Below, one piece after another: positions 6,881 to 14,580 of a stretch of 15,414 nt of DNA. Location: assembly GCA_031284195.1 (NCBI GenBank), contig JAITAI010000183.1:1-15414 (forward strand). The letters are read 5' to 3'. Made by a program: the position numbers and the translations under genes. Under the pieces are notes generated by a model. It was not told the origin of the DNA, ran no database searches, and was given only the letters and a program-made list of their open reading frames with translations. This stretch comes from Treponema sp. (lineage in GTDB: Bacteria; Spirochaetota; Spirochaetia; Treponematales; Breznakiellaceae). Within the stretch, counting starts at the first letter, position 1, and every line of letters starts with the position of its first letter.

Positions 6881-7833
6881 GAAGCCCCCTCCTCGCCGGT
6901 GAGTTTTACGAAGATATCTTCCAGGCTGAGTTTTTTCTGGTTCATACGCAAAATCTTAAGGCCCTCGGCCACGGCCCAGTCGAAGATCCGTTCCCCGTCT
7001 ATGGGTTCGGTATCCCTTCCCAAGGTAAAACGCAGGTACACGGTACCGGGGATTTCCGCTTCCTGGAGGCTCACCGCAGCGCCGGTACCGGTAAGGTGCC
7101 GGACTTTTTCGGTGATCCCTGGCACGTCCCCTCCTTTCAGGGTCAATTCCCAGGTATCGGTTCCTTTTAAGGTTCCGGCGATTTCTTCGGGCCTACCCTG
7201 GGCGGCAATACGGCCCTCGTTGATGATGAGTACCTGGGAACAGACCGCCTCCACCTCCTGCAATATATGGGTGGAAAGGATCACGGTCTTCCGTTTTCCC
7301 AGTTCTTTGATGAGATTACGGATTTCGATGATCTGGTTCGGATCCAATCCTGAGGTAGGTTCATCCAGGATGAGTATAGGGGGATCGTGGACAATGGCCT
7401 GGGCCAGGCCAACCCGCTGTTTATACCCTTTGGAGAGGGTTTCAATAGGTTTTCCCACCACCTGTTCCAAGCCGCAGGCAGCGAGGCTGTTCTGTATGGC
7501 TTTTTTGCGGGCGTCCCGTTGGACCAGCCGGGCATCGGCGATAAATGAAAGGTATTCATCTACCGTAAGGTCCCCATAGAGGGGAACGCTTTCGGGCAGG
7601 TAACCAATACGCTTCTTCACCTCCACCGGATCCTCCTGGACGGAAATCCCTGCTACAAAGGCGGTTCCTTCTGAAGGGAAATGGTATCCGGTCAGGATTT
7701 TCATAATGGTGGTCTTCCCGGCTCCATTGGGGCCAAGGAAACCGAGGACTTGCTCCGTACCTACGGTGAAAGATACACCCCGTACTGCCTCCACTGGGCC
7801 GTACCGTTTGGTGAGTCCCTGAACTTCTATCAT
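6877..7833 (-). CDS. ABC transporter ATP-binding protein, GldA-like
   Basis: A 318-aa ATPase that powers the GldF/GldG-like complex encoded downstream. All motifs are present: Walker A GPNGAGKTT (34-42), a GYLPE loop where the Q-loop lies (77-81, without the usual glutamine, as often seen in this subfamily), signature LSKGYKQRV (133-141), Walker B ILILDEP (153-159) and the switch histidine in LSTH (189). A roughly 100-residue C-terminal extension (about 220-318) follows, as in GldA, NodI and DrrA types. I chose the ATG at 7833 because MIEVQGLTKRYG is the canonical start and AAGGAGT lies 9 bases upstream. The longer frame to 7887 would run through the promoter. First gene of a four-gene operon. 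Confidence 0.92.
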   Translation of the reverse strand: MIEVQGLTKRYGPVEAVRGVSFTVGTEQVLGFLGPNGAGKTTIMKILTGYHFPSEGTAFVAGISVQEDPVEVKKRIGYLPESVPLYGDLTVDEYLSFIADARLVQRDARKKAIQNSLAACGLEQVVGKPIETLSKGYKQRVGLAQAIVHDPPILILDEPTSGLDPNQIIEIRNLIKELGKRKTVILSTHILQEVEAVCSQVLIINEGRIAAQGRPEEIAGTLKGTDTWELTLKGGDVPGITEKVRHLTGTGAAVSLQEAEIPGTVYLRFTLGRDTEPIDGERIFDWAVAEGLKILRMNQKKLSLEDIFVKLTGEEGAS

Positions 7834-7857
7834 GGGGCATCTACTCCTTAAAAAGGC

Positions 7858-7887
7858 ATGATAACCCAACCTTAGTTTATATTTCAA
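7858..7887 (-). promoter_or_regulatory. Sigma-70-type promoter of the ABC operon
   Basis: On the minus strand, TTGAAA (7887-7882) is followed by an 18-base spacer and TATCAT (7863-7858). Transcription would start near 7851, leaving a leader of under 20 nt that still holds the AAGGAGT ribosome binding site at 7849-7843. This supports the operon starting here rather than being read from the FtsB-like gene 200 bp upstream. Confidence 0.5.
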
Positions 7888-7994
7888 GCAGCATAGGGGA
7901 TTTCTCAGGATAAGGGCATAGAAACTTCCAGAGGCGAGGGGCCTTCGTGCAGGTAATCCAGGTTTCTCTTAAATCAGCGCAGATCAGAAATTAC

Positions 7995-8010
7995 TTCCCC
8001 CAGAGGGGAA
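7995..8010 (-). terminator. Possible weak terminator after the FtsB-like gene
   Basis: A TTCCCC/GGGGAA stem with a 4-base loop lies about 25 bases past the stop codon on the minus strand. The bases that follow (GTAATTTC) are only modestly T-rich. The rest of the spacer 7888-7994 shows no gene or repeat that I can support. Confidence 0.25.
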
Positions 8011-8033
8011 TACCCTAGAGGCGCTCTTCCCTT

Positions 8034-8558
8034 CTATAAAAAAGTAGCTGCTTCAGCTGTCTCTTGTTCTGTTTCCCGGTGTTTTTCGGCATAGGGTCTG
8101 TGGGTTTTCTTGTTCCTTCGGCGGTTTTGCTTGTTTTCTAAGAAATCCGGGATCCACATACATAAAAGAAAGCCTGCTCCAATAGAAAATGCGACGATCT
8201 TGATCGTGATGTCAGAAATATACCGGGGTTTAACAGCGGTGATTAGTTCGCCTGCTTCCAGATGGGATTTCCTGATCCCTTCCAAGCCCACAATCCGGAT
8301 AAACTGCTCATTTCCATTACTATACCCTAGATCCCGGGCATAAATCGCAATGGTCTCTTTATCATACATGAGGGCATTTTTGGTACTTTCTAATTCTTTA
8401 TTGATCTGTTTTAAGGATTCCATGTTTTCCGAGAGTCTATCGTATTCCCGGCTGAGTTCATTATAGGCTGATAAGCCTACAGGTCCCCGTATTATTGAGA
8501 ATAAAGTATAAACAAAAATCCCAATCCAAATAGGAATGAGATATTTTACGGATCCCAT
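8034..8558 (-). CDS. FtsB/DivIC-like septum formation initiator family protein
   Basis: A 174-aa protein with an N-terminal membrane segment (about 6-24), then a coiled coil (about 31-72), then IAIYARDLGYSNGNEQFIRIV (70-90). That last stretch matches the 'iE.iAR..Lg....gE..i.i' end of FtsB/DivIC proteins, which bridge divisome components at the membrane. The protein is longer than the usual roughly 100 aa. It has an added second membrane segment (about 118-138) and a highly charged 36-residue tail, so the tail should lie in the cytoplasm. The ATG at 8558 has only a poor ribosome binding site. It is divergent from the Maf-type cluster. The family call is good, but a role in division is inferred. 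Confidence 0.7.
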   Translation of the reverse strand: MGSVKYLIPIWIGIFVYTLFSIIRGPVGLSAYNELSREYDRLSENMESLKQINKELESTKNALMYDKETIAIYARDLGYSNGNEQFIRIVGLEGIRKSHLEAGELITAVKPRYISDITIKIVAFSIGAGFLLCMWIPDFLENKQNRRRNKKTHRPYAEKHRETEQETAEAATFL

Positions 8559-8623
8559 TATTTATAGTTACGGATTCTTGCCCCTGATTCTTTAGGTATC
8601 TCCCTTGGCCAAAGTAGGAGCAC

Positions 8624-8650
8624 TCAAGAATCCCCGGCTATAACCGATAA
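8624..8650 (+). promoter_or_regulatory. Sigma-28 (FliA)-like promoter for the Maf cluster
   Basis: TCAA (8624-8627), exactly 15 bases, then ACCGATAA (8643-8650). This differs from the flagellar sigma-28 consensus TAAA-N15-GCCGATAA at one position in each box. Transcription would start near 8657, about 67 bases before the ATG at 8724. No good sigma-70 boxes were found in the same spacer. The match suits a flagellin-modification cluster, but it is inferred from sequence alone. Confidence 0.45.
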
Positions 8651-8723
8651 TGAAAGCTAACAGGATAAGTAACCGAATAGCAAGAACCTACGTTTTAAGG
8701 GTACTCATCCTGCAGGAGCGGTT

Positions 8724-10352
8724 ATGACAAGTGAGAAACCCAGGGCAGGTTATAATCATTCAGAAGCGCATGAGGTAACTCAGGAACTGGATGCCTATGG
8801 GGTATGGGTAAAAAGTGAGCCTCAGACTATTTCAGAGTCTATACCGGATATTTCCGGTATGCTCAATTTTCCGGATGAGGATGAAGCGCCGTCAGCTTCA
8901 AAAACCTATGGTACCATCAGCCTGGAATCCAGGGACGCTGAGCAGCAGGATTTTATCCATATAGAAATGCTCGAAAAGGGGAATGGAACTTCGATTAACG
9001 ATAAGTCCACTTCTGGGATTTCTGGGGATGATAAGGCGGTGAACCCTCGTGCTAGCAATGATGAGTTATTTGAGGATCTCTCCGAGCATAGCGCCATCGA
9101 GGATTTTCTTGCCCCTGTTCCGTCTCTTGATTCAGGAGCGCCTGAGAGCCGAGATACAGGGCTTTCTGAAAACGAAGCGCCCGCCTTGGCCGTACCTGAT
9201 ACTCCCCCGCCGGAGCCTGCCGAAGAAGCGCATCCTGTCGCTTTCATGCAAGCCCTTGACGCAGAGGGGGGGCTGCAATTATTAAGGAACATTTTAGAAG
9301 AATTAACTTTGATACGCCAAGAAGTGTCTGCTCTCAAAGCCCTGGTAATCCCGCGGGAAACCGTTGCAGCAACCCTTGAGTCCCAGAAGGGGGATGGCGC
9401 TGAAGATGAAGATAATGATGAAAAAGTTACGATCACCGGGGATGAACTTACCAATATTTTTCATACTATTCCTCATATCCCTCCTACCGTCCCTATAGCA
9501 TTAACCTCAATCCATACCACCCCCTTTGCCCAAGGAATCGAAGATCCCGGTACTGATAAGGAGCCTCCTAAGACTGAGTATGGGGCGTTTATTGGCTTTG
9601 AAGAATCAGGGCAGTTTCAGGATGCAGGAACAGCTTGTGATACGGCTCCTGATACGCTGGAAATCCTCCAGGAAGATACGCGGGAAGGGTCTCGGTTGGA
9701 CGATACTTCCCCTGACCTTGTTCTTAGGGATACATACGATGAAACCCTTGCTGATGAAGCCCCTGGGAATACCCGGTTGAAGGATGCGGAAGGGAATGAA
9801 GACCTCCCCCAGGTTTCACCTGATGAGGACGGAAGGGAGAAAGACGCTTCCCCTGATGACTTGTTACCTGCCAATTCGGCGGATTCTGCAATCGAAGATT
9901 TTTTGATTGATGAGTTATTTATCGAAAATGGGTCGCTGAAGGATATACCCATTGAATGGAATCCAGAGGATGAAGCAGAAATGGACGATGCCTTTGCTAT
10001 GATTGAATCCCTTATCGGCCCTGAAGATACAGAGGCGCAAAACAAAGCCGGGAATTCTGATGATGAAGAACCTCCAGATGATACTCCCCCTTTTGACGGG
10101 ATTGACCAAGGAAGTTCCGGTACTGGATTTCCTGATCTCCCGGAGGAAGAGCCAAAGCCCCAGGAACCCTCGGCCTTTTCAACGGAAACTTCAGCGCATA
10201 GGCCTTTTAACCTGAAAGAGGAAATAAAAAACGTCCTTATGTTTATGGATCAGCTTTTAGAATCCCTGCCAGAGGATAAAATCGGAGAATTTGCCGAATC
10301 TTCCTATTTTGATACTTACAAAAAACTTTTTAATGAACTAGGAATCGCCTAA
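8724..10352 (+). CDS. Acidic, low-complexity protein of unknown family (542 aa)
   Basis: I do not recognise the family. The protein is very rich in Asp, Glu, Pro and Ser and has no signal peptide or membrane segment, so it should be cytoplasmic and largely disordered. Ordered islands are visible: a helical stretch (about 175-205) with LLRNILEELTLIRQEVSALK, and a C-terminal helical block (about 495-542) ending ESSYFDTYKKLFNELGIA. The motif SAIEDFL occurs twice (123-129 and 388-394), next to a DELF motif each time, which suggests an internal duplication or a repeated docking peptide. AGGAG lies five bases before the ATG. It is the first gene behind the sigma-28-like promoter and ends one base before the next gene, so it probably acts with the Maf-like proteins. 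Confidence 0.8.
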   Translation: MTSEKPRAGYNHSEAHEVTQELDAYGVWVKSEPQTISESIPDISGMLNFPDEDEAPSASKTYGTISLESRDAEQQDFIHIEMLEKGNGTSINDKSTSGISGDDKAVNPRASNDELFEDLSEHSAIEDFLAPVPSLDSGAPESRDTGLSENEAPALAVPDTPPPEPAEEAHPVAFMQALDAEGGLQLLRNILEELTLIRQEVSALKALVIPRETVAATLESQKGDGAEDEDNDEKVTITGDELTNIFHTIPHIPPTVPIALTSIHTTPFAQGIEDPGTDKEPPKTEYGAFIGFEESGQFQDAGTACDTAPDTLEILQEDTREGSRLDDTSPDLVLRDTYDETLADEAPGNTRLKDAEGNEDLPQVSPDEDGREKDASPDDLLPANSADSAIEDFLIDELFIENGSLKDIPIEWNPEDEAEMDDAFAMIESLIGPEDTEAQNKAGNSDDEEPPDDTPPFDGIDQGSSGTGFPDLPEEEPKPQEPSAFSTETSAHRPFNLKEEIKNVLMFMDQLLESLPEDKIGEFAESSYFDTYKKLFNELGIA

Positions 10353-10353
10353 T

Positions 10354-11337
10354 ATGGGGCTTTTATACAAAGCCGTTTCCAAATATGCCATCAAACTGGA
10401 TGATAAAGGGAAAAGGTTGCGGGATCGGATCCTCCGAATCGCTGAAAAAGGAACCACTCCCTATACGGTCCTGAGTCTCCTTAAAAGCTATGGTTCTTTT
10501 CGATGCGGTATTTGCCTTTGTTTGACCGAAGGCACCTATACCGGTTACGCTTCAGTCGGCTTGGGAATAGAAAAAACAGTCATACCCCCGGAACGGTTTC
10601 CCCCAGCGTTACGTGGGCTTGTACCCCCGGAAGATCCGGCCCAGCGGCAGTGGTACTATAAAATCGGTTCCCCCACCCTGCTTTCCATTACCGCTATTGA
10701 GCCCCAGGCTACTATATGGGCCTTTCCGTTGGATGATAAGCAGCCCTGTCAGTATATCCTGCTCTTAGCCGAAGAAGGCCTGTCCCCGCAGGCAGGGCAG
10801 TCCGGGGATTCCCCGTTTAATCCTCCCAGAATGGCACGGATCCTCGGGGATATTAGATCGGTGTTGTGTTCTCCCCTTCAAACCGGGCTTAAAAAACCCT
10901 CAACCATGAACGTTTCTCCAGGGACTTCTGATGAACCCAGGGGTGAAGATAAGCATGAAGAAAATGAACGCCTTGAACAAAAAACCTTAACCCCACAAAC
11001 ACGGGATCCGAAGGCTCCAGAATCCCCGGTTCTGGACATACCAGGGGAGATCCGCCGATTTTATAGTCGAAAACCCGCTCAAACTACGGTTCAGGGTATC
11101 CTGTTTGCCCTATCAGGGGATGCGGCTTCGGTTCTCCCAGTGTTGGCCCCCTTGGGGACCATAATCCCCGTAGCTGCGGGGTATCTTTTGGTACTGTTTC
11201 AAAAGCCTGTGGACCGGGAATTACTAGCCCACCGGCTTTCCCGCAGTTTGGGTTTCAGCGCAGTAGTAAGTTTTGAAGCGGACACTCCTGAGGGTCTTTT
11301 GGCCTTACTCAGACCCTATAGCCCCTATGTTCCCTGA
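10354..11337 (+). CDS. Protein of unknown family (327 aa) in the Maf cluster
   Basis: No family recognised. The N-terminal part (about 1-170) looks globular, beginning MGLLYKAVSKYAIKLDDKGK, and includes a cysteine-containing stretch, FRCGICLCLTEG (about 50-61). A polar linker (about 185-230) leads to a C-terminal part containing the hydrophobic segment VLPVLAPLGTIIPVAAGYLLVLF (about 263-285). That segment could be a membrane helix or a buried core strand pair. No signal peptide. The ATG is one base after the preceding stop, with a modest AGGA upstream, and the 3' end overlaps the first Maf-like gene by 11 bp. The context points to a cytoplasmic partner in flagellin or surface modification, but this is inference only. 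Confidence 0.8.
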   Translation: MGLLYKAVSKYAIKLDDKGKRLRDRILRIAEKGTTPYTVLSLLKSYGSFRCGICLCLTEGTYTGYASVGLGIEKTVIPPERFPPALRGLVPPEDPAQRQWYYKIGSPTLLSITAIEPQATIWAFPLDDKQPCQYILLLAEEGLSPQAGQSGDSPFNPPRMARILGDIRSVLCSPLQTGLKKPSTMNVSPGTSDEPRGEDKHEENERLEQKTLTPQTRDPKAPESPVLDIPGEIRRFYSRKPAQTTVQGILFALSGDAASVLPVLAPLGTIIPVAAGYLLVLFQKPVDRELLAHRLSRSLGFSAVVSFEADTPEGLLALLRPYSPYVP

Positions 11338-12820
11338 ATCTCCCTGCGGGGAAGCAGGGGGAAACTTCGGCCCGAAACATGCCCTCCATTCCCGGTATAA
11401 TCCTCAAGGAGAAGCGGAAAAATACCTCAATTCCCTGGATTTACCGCCGGGTATTCGGTTCTTTATCCTCATTGAACCAGGTCAGGAATACCTGATTCCC
11501 CTCCTGTACCAGAAGTTTCCGGCGGCTCGGATCATCGCCCTGCATGTGCAAGCCTCCAATACCCCCAGGGTGGCCCAGGAAATTCCGGTAATACGCTGGA
11601 ACCCGGAAGCAGGTATCCCCTTGCAAGCATTTCTAGAACAGGAAATTCCCGATACCCTGGCCGCGGCCATTCGGATTATCGAATGGAGACCCGCCTTAGC
11701 CGCTTATGGGGAGCGATACCGCTGGCTCTTGAAGGAAACCGTGGATTTCATCAAGCGGATTGATGCGAATACGCGGACCACCCGGACCTTTGGCCGCAGA
11801 TGGTTCAGGAATTTTTTCAAAAACCTCATGCTCATACAAAGGGTCCTGGTACTGGACAGCGCTGCCTCGGTACCGGTGATCATTACCGCTGCAGGACCGA
11901 GCTTGGAAGAAGCAGCACCCCGGATCAAAGCATTACAGCGTCAAAGTCCCCATTGGATCCTGGCGGTTTCCTCATCGGTGCAAGCCCTGCGGTGGCGCAA
12001 CATCCTTCCTGATTTGGTCATCACCACCGATGGCGGAGGCTGGGCATGTTTCCACCTGTACGAATGTCTTCGGGGCATGGATACCCAGGCCTCTCTGGCT
12101 CTTGCGGCAAGTCTTTCTGCTGCCCTTCCCTCCCAGTGCAGGCATGTAGCCCTCTTGCCCATCAGTGATGGGAGCCTTTGGCAGACCCTGATCTTACAGG
12201 GCCTGGGGATTCCCTATATCAGTCTTGCCCAACGGGGAACCGTCAGTGCATCGGCCCTGGACCTCGCGCTTGTCCTCACCCAGGGGAGGATCTACCTGGC
12301 AGGTATGGATCTGGCCCATCAGGATATACGAACCCATGCTCGGCCCTATGGGTTTGACCGGTTCCTGGAAGCAGGGGCTTCCCGGCTTAACCCGGTGTAC
12401 ACCCAAAGTTTTACCCGTTCCCAGGCCATCCTAGCCGGCGGGAGCCATGACATTTATGCAGCCTGGTTCAGGCAGCACCTGCAGACCTACCCTGAGCGGA
12501 TTTACACCCTGGGATCCAATAATCCGGTGTTTAAGACCCTCAAACCAGGAACCCCGCCGCACCAATCAGGGCAGCCTCCGGTGATGAGGACCTGGGAGAT
12601 TCCGTGGCAGGATAATCCGGTTAAACAGGGAGGGGCCCTGCTTGTCAAAGCCCTTGCCGCCCCCCATACCGGAACCAAGCTCTACGGGGAATTAGTTTCC
12701 CTCCTGGCGTTTGATGAGTCAGAGGCCCATACAGCGGAAACCCTGAGCGCCCTCATCCTGAACCTCATCGAACCCTATGAGAAGGGTAGAGCGAGAAAAG
12801 AAGCGAGCAAAGATGGGTAA
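11327..12820 (+). CDS. Maf-like (DUF115/MptE-like) protein, first paralogue
   Basis: A 497-aa protein of the motility accessory factor type, thought to transfer nonulosonic acids (pseudaminic or legionaminic-type sugars) to flagellin in the cytoplasm. The nucleotide-sugar-binding core motif TAAGPSLE lies at 187-194 and is followed by PDLVITTDGG, the usual 'PD.vv..D' pattern. Before it comes FGRRWFRNFFKNL, matched by FGTRWFSNILRNL in the next gene. The N-terminal region resembles the Maf N-domain but is shortened. I chose the ATG at 11327, which overlaps the preceding stop by 11 bp. A TTG at 11273 would give 18 more residues and a 65-bp overlap. Neither has a clear ribosome binding site, which fits translational coupling. 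The acceptor and donor sugar are not shown by sequence. Confidence 0.8.
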   Translation: MFPESPCGEAGGNFGPKHALHSRYNPQGEAEKYLNSLDLPPGIRFFILIEPGQEYLIPLLYQKFPAARIIALHVQASNTPRVAQEIPVIRWNPEAGIPLQAFLEQEIPDTLAAAIRIIEWRPALAAYGERYRWLLKETVDFIKRIDANTRTTRTFGRRWFRNFFKNLMLIQRVLVLDSAASVPVIITAAGPSLEEAAPRIKALQRQSPHWILAVSSSVQALRWRNILPDLVITTDGGGWACFHLYECLRGMDTQASLALAASLSAALPSQCRHVALLPISDGSLWQTLILQGLGIPYISLAQRGTVSASALDLALVLTQGRIYLAGMDLAHQDIRTHARPYGFDRFLEAGASRLNPVYTQSFTRSQAILAGGSHDIYAAWFRQHLQTYPERIYTLGSNNPVFKTLKPGTPPHQSGQPPVMRTWEIPWQDNPVKQGGALLVKALAAPHTGTKLYGELVSLLAFDESEAHTAETLSALILNLIEPYEKGRARKEASKDG

Positions 12821-14468
12821 GTTTTTGAAGGCCAATCTGCAGGCCCTGGCAAAAACCGATCCAGAACTTGGCGCCCGGCTTGCCGCAGCCACAAGCCATG
12901 TGCGCCGTTATGGGTTTGTGCGTTCTCGTTCAGGAGAACCTATCCCTGCCTTGAGCGCTCCTGCCGGAGGGGCCCGGCCTTTACATTCCCTGGTGGATCC
13001 GGTCCGGGAAGGACGCCGGCTCATCAGTACGGTCAAAGATGCAGGGTTTCTGGTTTTTTTCGGCTTAGGCGGGGGATTTGCCATTACTGCGGCCTTGGAA
13101 CGGGAAGATATTCAGCATATCTTGATCATAGACTACGATATTCATGGCATCGCCGAATTACTCGATTCCAAACCATACCTCGATCTGTGGCAGGAACCAC
13201 GGGTTCATATCCTGGTGGATCCTCGTCCTGAGTTGATTGAGGGGTATATCTTTGAGCACTATCAGCCGGTTTTATACCGGGGGATCCAGGTCATACCCTT
13301 GCGGGTCCGGATCGAAGCGGACCCTGAACGGTTTAGCGCGGCTAGTACAGGGATTAACGCGGCCATCACCCGGATCTCCGGGGATTATTCGGTACAAGCC
13401 CATTTTGGGACCCGGTGGTTTTCTAATATCCTGCGGAACCTCCTCAGGATGCATCCAGCCCCAGACCCGCTCCCGGCGCTTAACCAGGCGGCGATATGCG
13501 CTGCCGGGCCTTCCTTAGACATGCAGCTTCCCCGGCTGGCAAAAAAGCGGCGGCACTGCTTCCTCATCGCCACTGACACGAGCCTCCCCAGCCTGCTTCA
13601 CGCCGGACTTGTACCGGATGCAGTGGTTTCTATTGATTGTCAACATATCAGCTATTACCACTTTATGCAGGGACTTCCTGGGCATATACCCCTTTACCTG
13701 GACTTGGCTAGTCCTCCGGTGGTGGCTTCCCGGGCATTGCATCCCCGGTTCTTTTCCGGAGGCCATCCCCTGACCCGGTATGTTTCCCGGTATTGGCGGC
13801 CTCTGCCCTTGGTAGATACCTCAGGAGGTAATGTTACCTACGCGGCTTTGTCCCTGGCAGACTGCTTGGGTGCGGAACAGGTGGAAGTATACGGCGCAGA
13901 CTTTGCCTATCCTTTAGGGCGGACCTATGCCCGGGGAACCTACCTTTATCCCTTTTTTGACGCCCGGCAAACCCGGGTTTCTCCACTAGAAGCCCTATGG
14001 TCAGCCTTGCTCTACCGAAGTCCTGAACTCAAACGGATAGAGCAGGGGGATTCCTGGTATTATGAGACGCCCACCTTAAGCCGTTACCGGAAGCTCCTGG
14101 AAGAAAAAACCCCTTTTCTCAGATCCCAGGTCATACCAGTGGAGGGACTGGGCGCACCCCTGCGTATCAGGAAGCAGCAGGAACCCCTTCCCCAGGGTCA
14201 ACAGAGGAGCTTCTCCAGGGCTTCGATACCGGCTCAAGACTTCATTGCAGCGTACCGGAAGAAAATCTGCGATCTCCCCCCTTTGACTGGAATGGTTCAG
14301 ACCTATCTTCAGGGTCTTACAGAAACGCAGGGCGCTGTTCTTACCACCCTGCTTCCCTTAGCTGCTGCGATACAGCACCGTACACCCTTCCTCAGCCCCG
14401 GGGAGCTCATTGAAGCGGTTCGGGATTCCTCCTTGAAAAAAATTGACACCCTCTTAGACCGCATCTAG
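12813..14468 (+). CDS. Maf-like (DUF115/MptE-like) protein, second paralogue
   Basis: A 551-aa motility-accessory-factor homologue. The N-terminal MGKFLKANLQALAKTDPEL is the typical Maf opening. FFGLGGGF (82-89) is followed by ILIIDYD in a Rossmann-like N-domain. FGTRWFSNILRNL precedes the core motif AAGPSLD (230-236) and PDAVVSIDCQ. Later come DTSGGNVTYAALSLA and VYGADFAYP, also typical of the family. It is a tandem paralogue of the preceding gene, from which it has clearly diverged. The ATG at 12813 overlaps that gene's stop by 8 bp; an in-frame ATG at 12777 is possible but fits the family start less well. The likely role is flagellin glycosylation. No terminator follows within the 112-nt spacer. 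Confidence 0.85.
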   Translation: MGKFLKANLQALAKTDPELGARLAAATSHVRRYGFVRSRSGEPIPALSAPAGGARPLHSLVDPVREGRRLISTVKDAGFLVFFGLGGGFAITAALEREDIQHILIIDYDIHGIAELLDSKPYLDLWQEPRVHILVDPRPELIEGYIFEHYQPVLYRGIQVIPLRVRIEADPERFSAASTGINAAITRISGDYSVQAHFGTRWFSNILRNLLRMHPAPDPLPALNQAAICAAGPSLDMQLPRLAKKRRHCFLIATDTSLPSLLHAGLVPDAVVSIDCQHISYYHFMQGLPGHIPLYLDLASPPVVASRALHPRFFSGGHPLTRYVSRYWRPLPLVDTSGGNVTYAALSLADCLGAEQVEVYGADFAYPLGRTYARGTYLYPFFDARQTRVSPLEALWSALLYRSPELKRIEQGDSWYYETPTLSRYRKLLEEKTPFLRSQVIPVEGLGAPLRIRKQQEPLPQGQQRSFSRASIPAQDFIAAYRKKICDLPPLTGMVQTYLQGLTETQGAVLTTLLPLAAAIQHRTPFLSPGELIEAVRDSSLKKIDTLLDRI

Positions 14469-14526
14469 GGGTTTATCCGGCTGCCCTGGGGATAGGATTG
14501 CACTTCTTTTGAGACCCGGTTACTTT

Positions 14527-14575
14527 AAGAAAACAGAGAAAATAGAGAAAGAAAAGAGAAAAAACAGGGGGAGAA
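14527..14575 (+). other. Purine-rich tract before the radical SAM gene
   Basis: Forty-nine bases with only three pyrimidines, ending in GGGGGAG, which doubles as the ribosome binding region of the gene at 14581. No hairpin is visible in 14469-14580. Confidence 0.5.
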
Positions 14576-14580
14576 CCAAG

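Noticed and set aside
7834..7887. 18-codon N-terminal extension of the ABC ATPase
   Set aside because: It would run through the promoter boxes and the AAGGAGT site; the canonical MIEVQGLTKRYG start is at 7833.
11273..11326. TTG start for the first Maf-like gene
   Set aside because: It would overlap the preceding gene by 65 bp with no ribosome binding site; the ATG at 11327 gives an ordinary short overlap.
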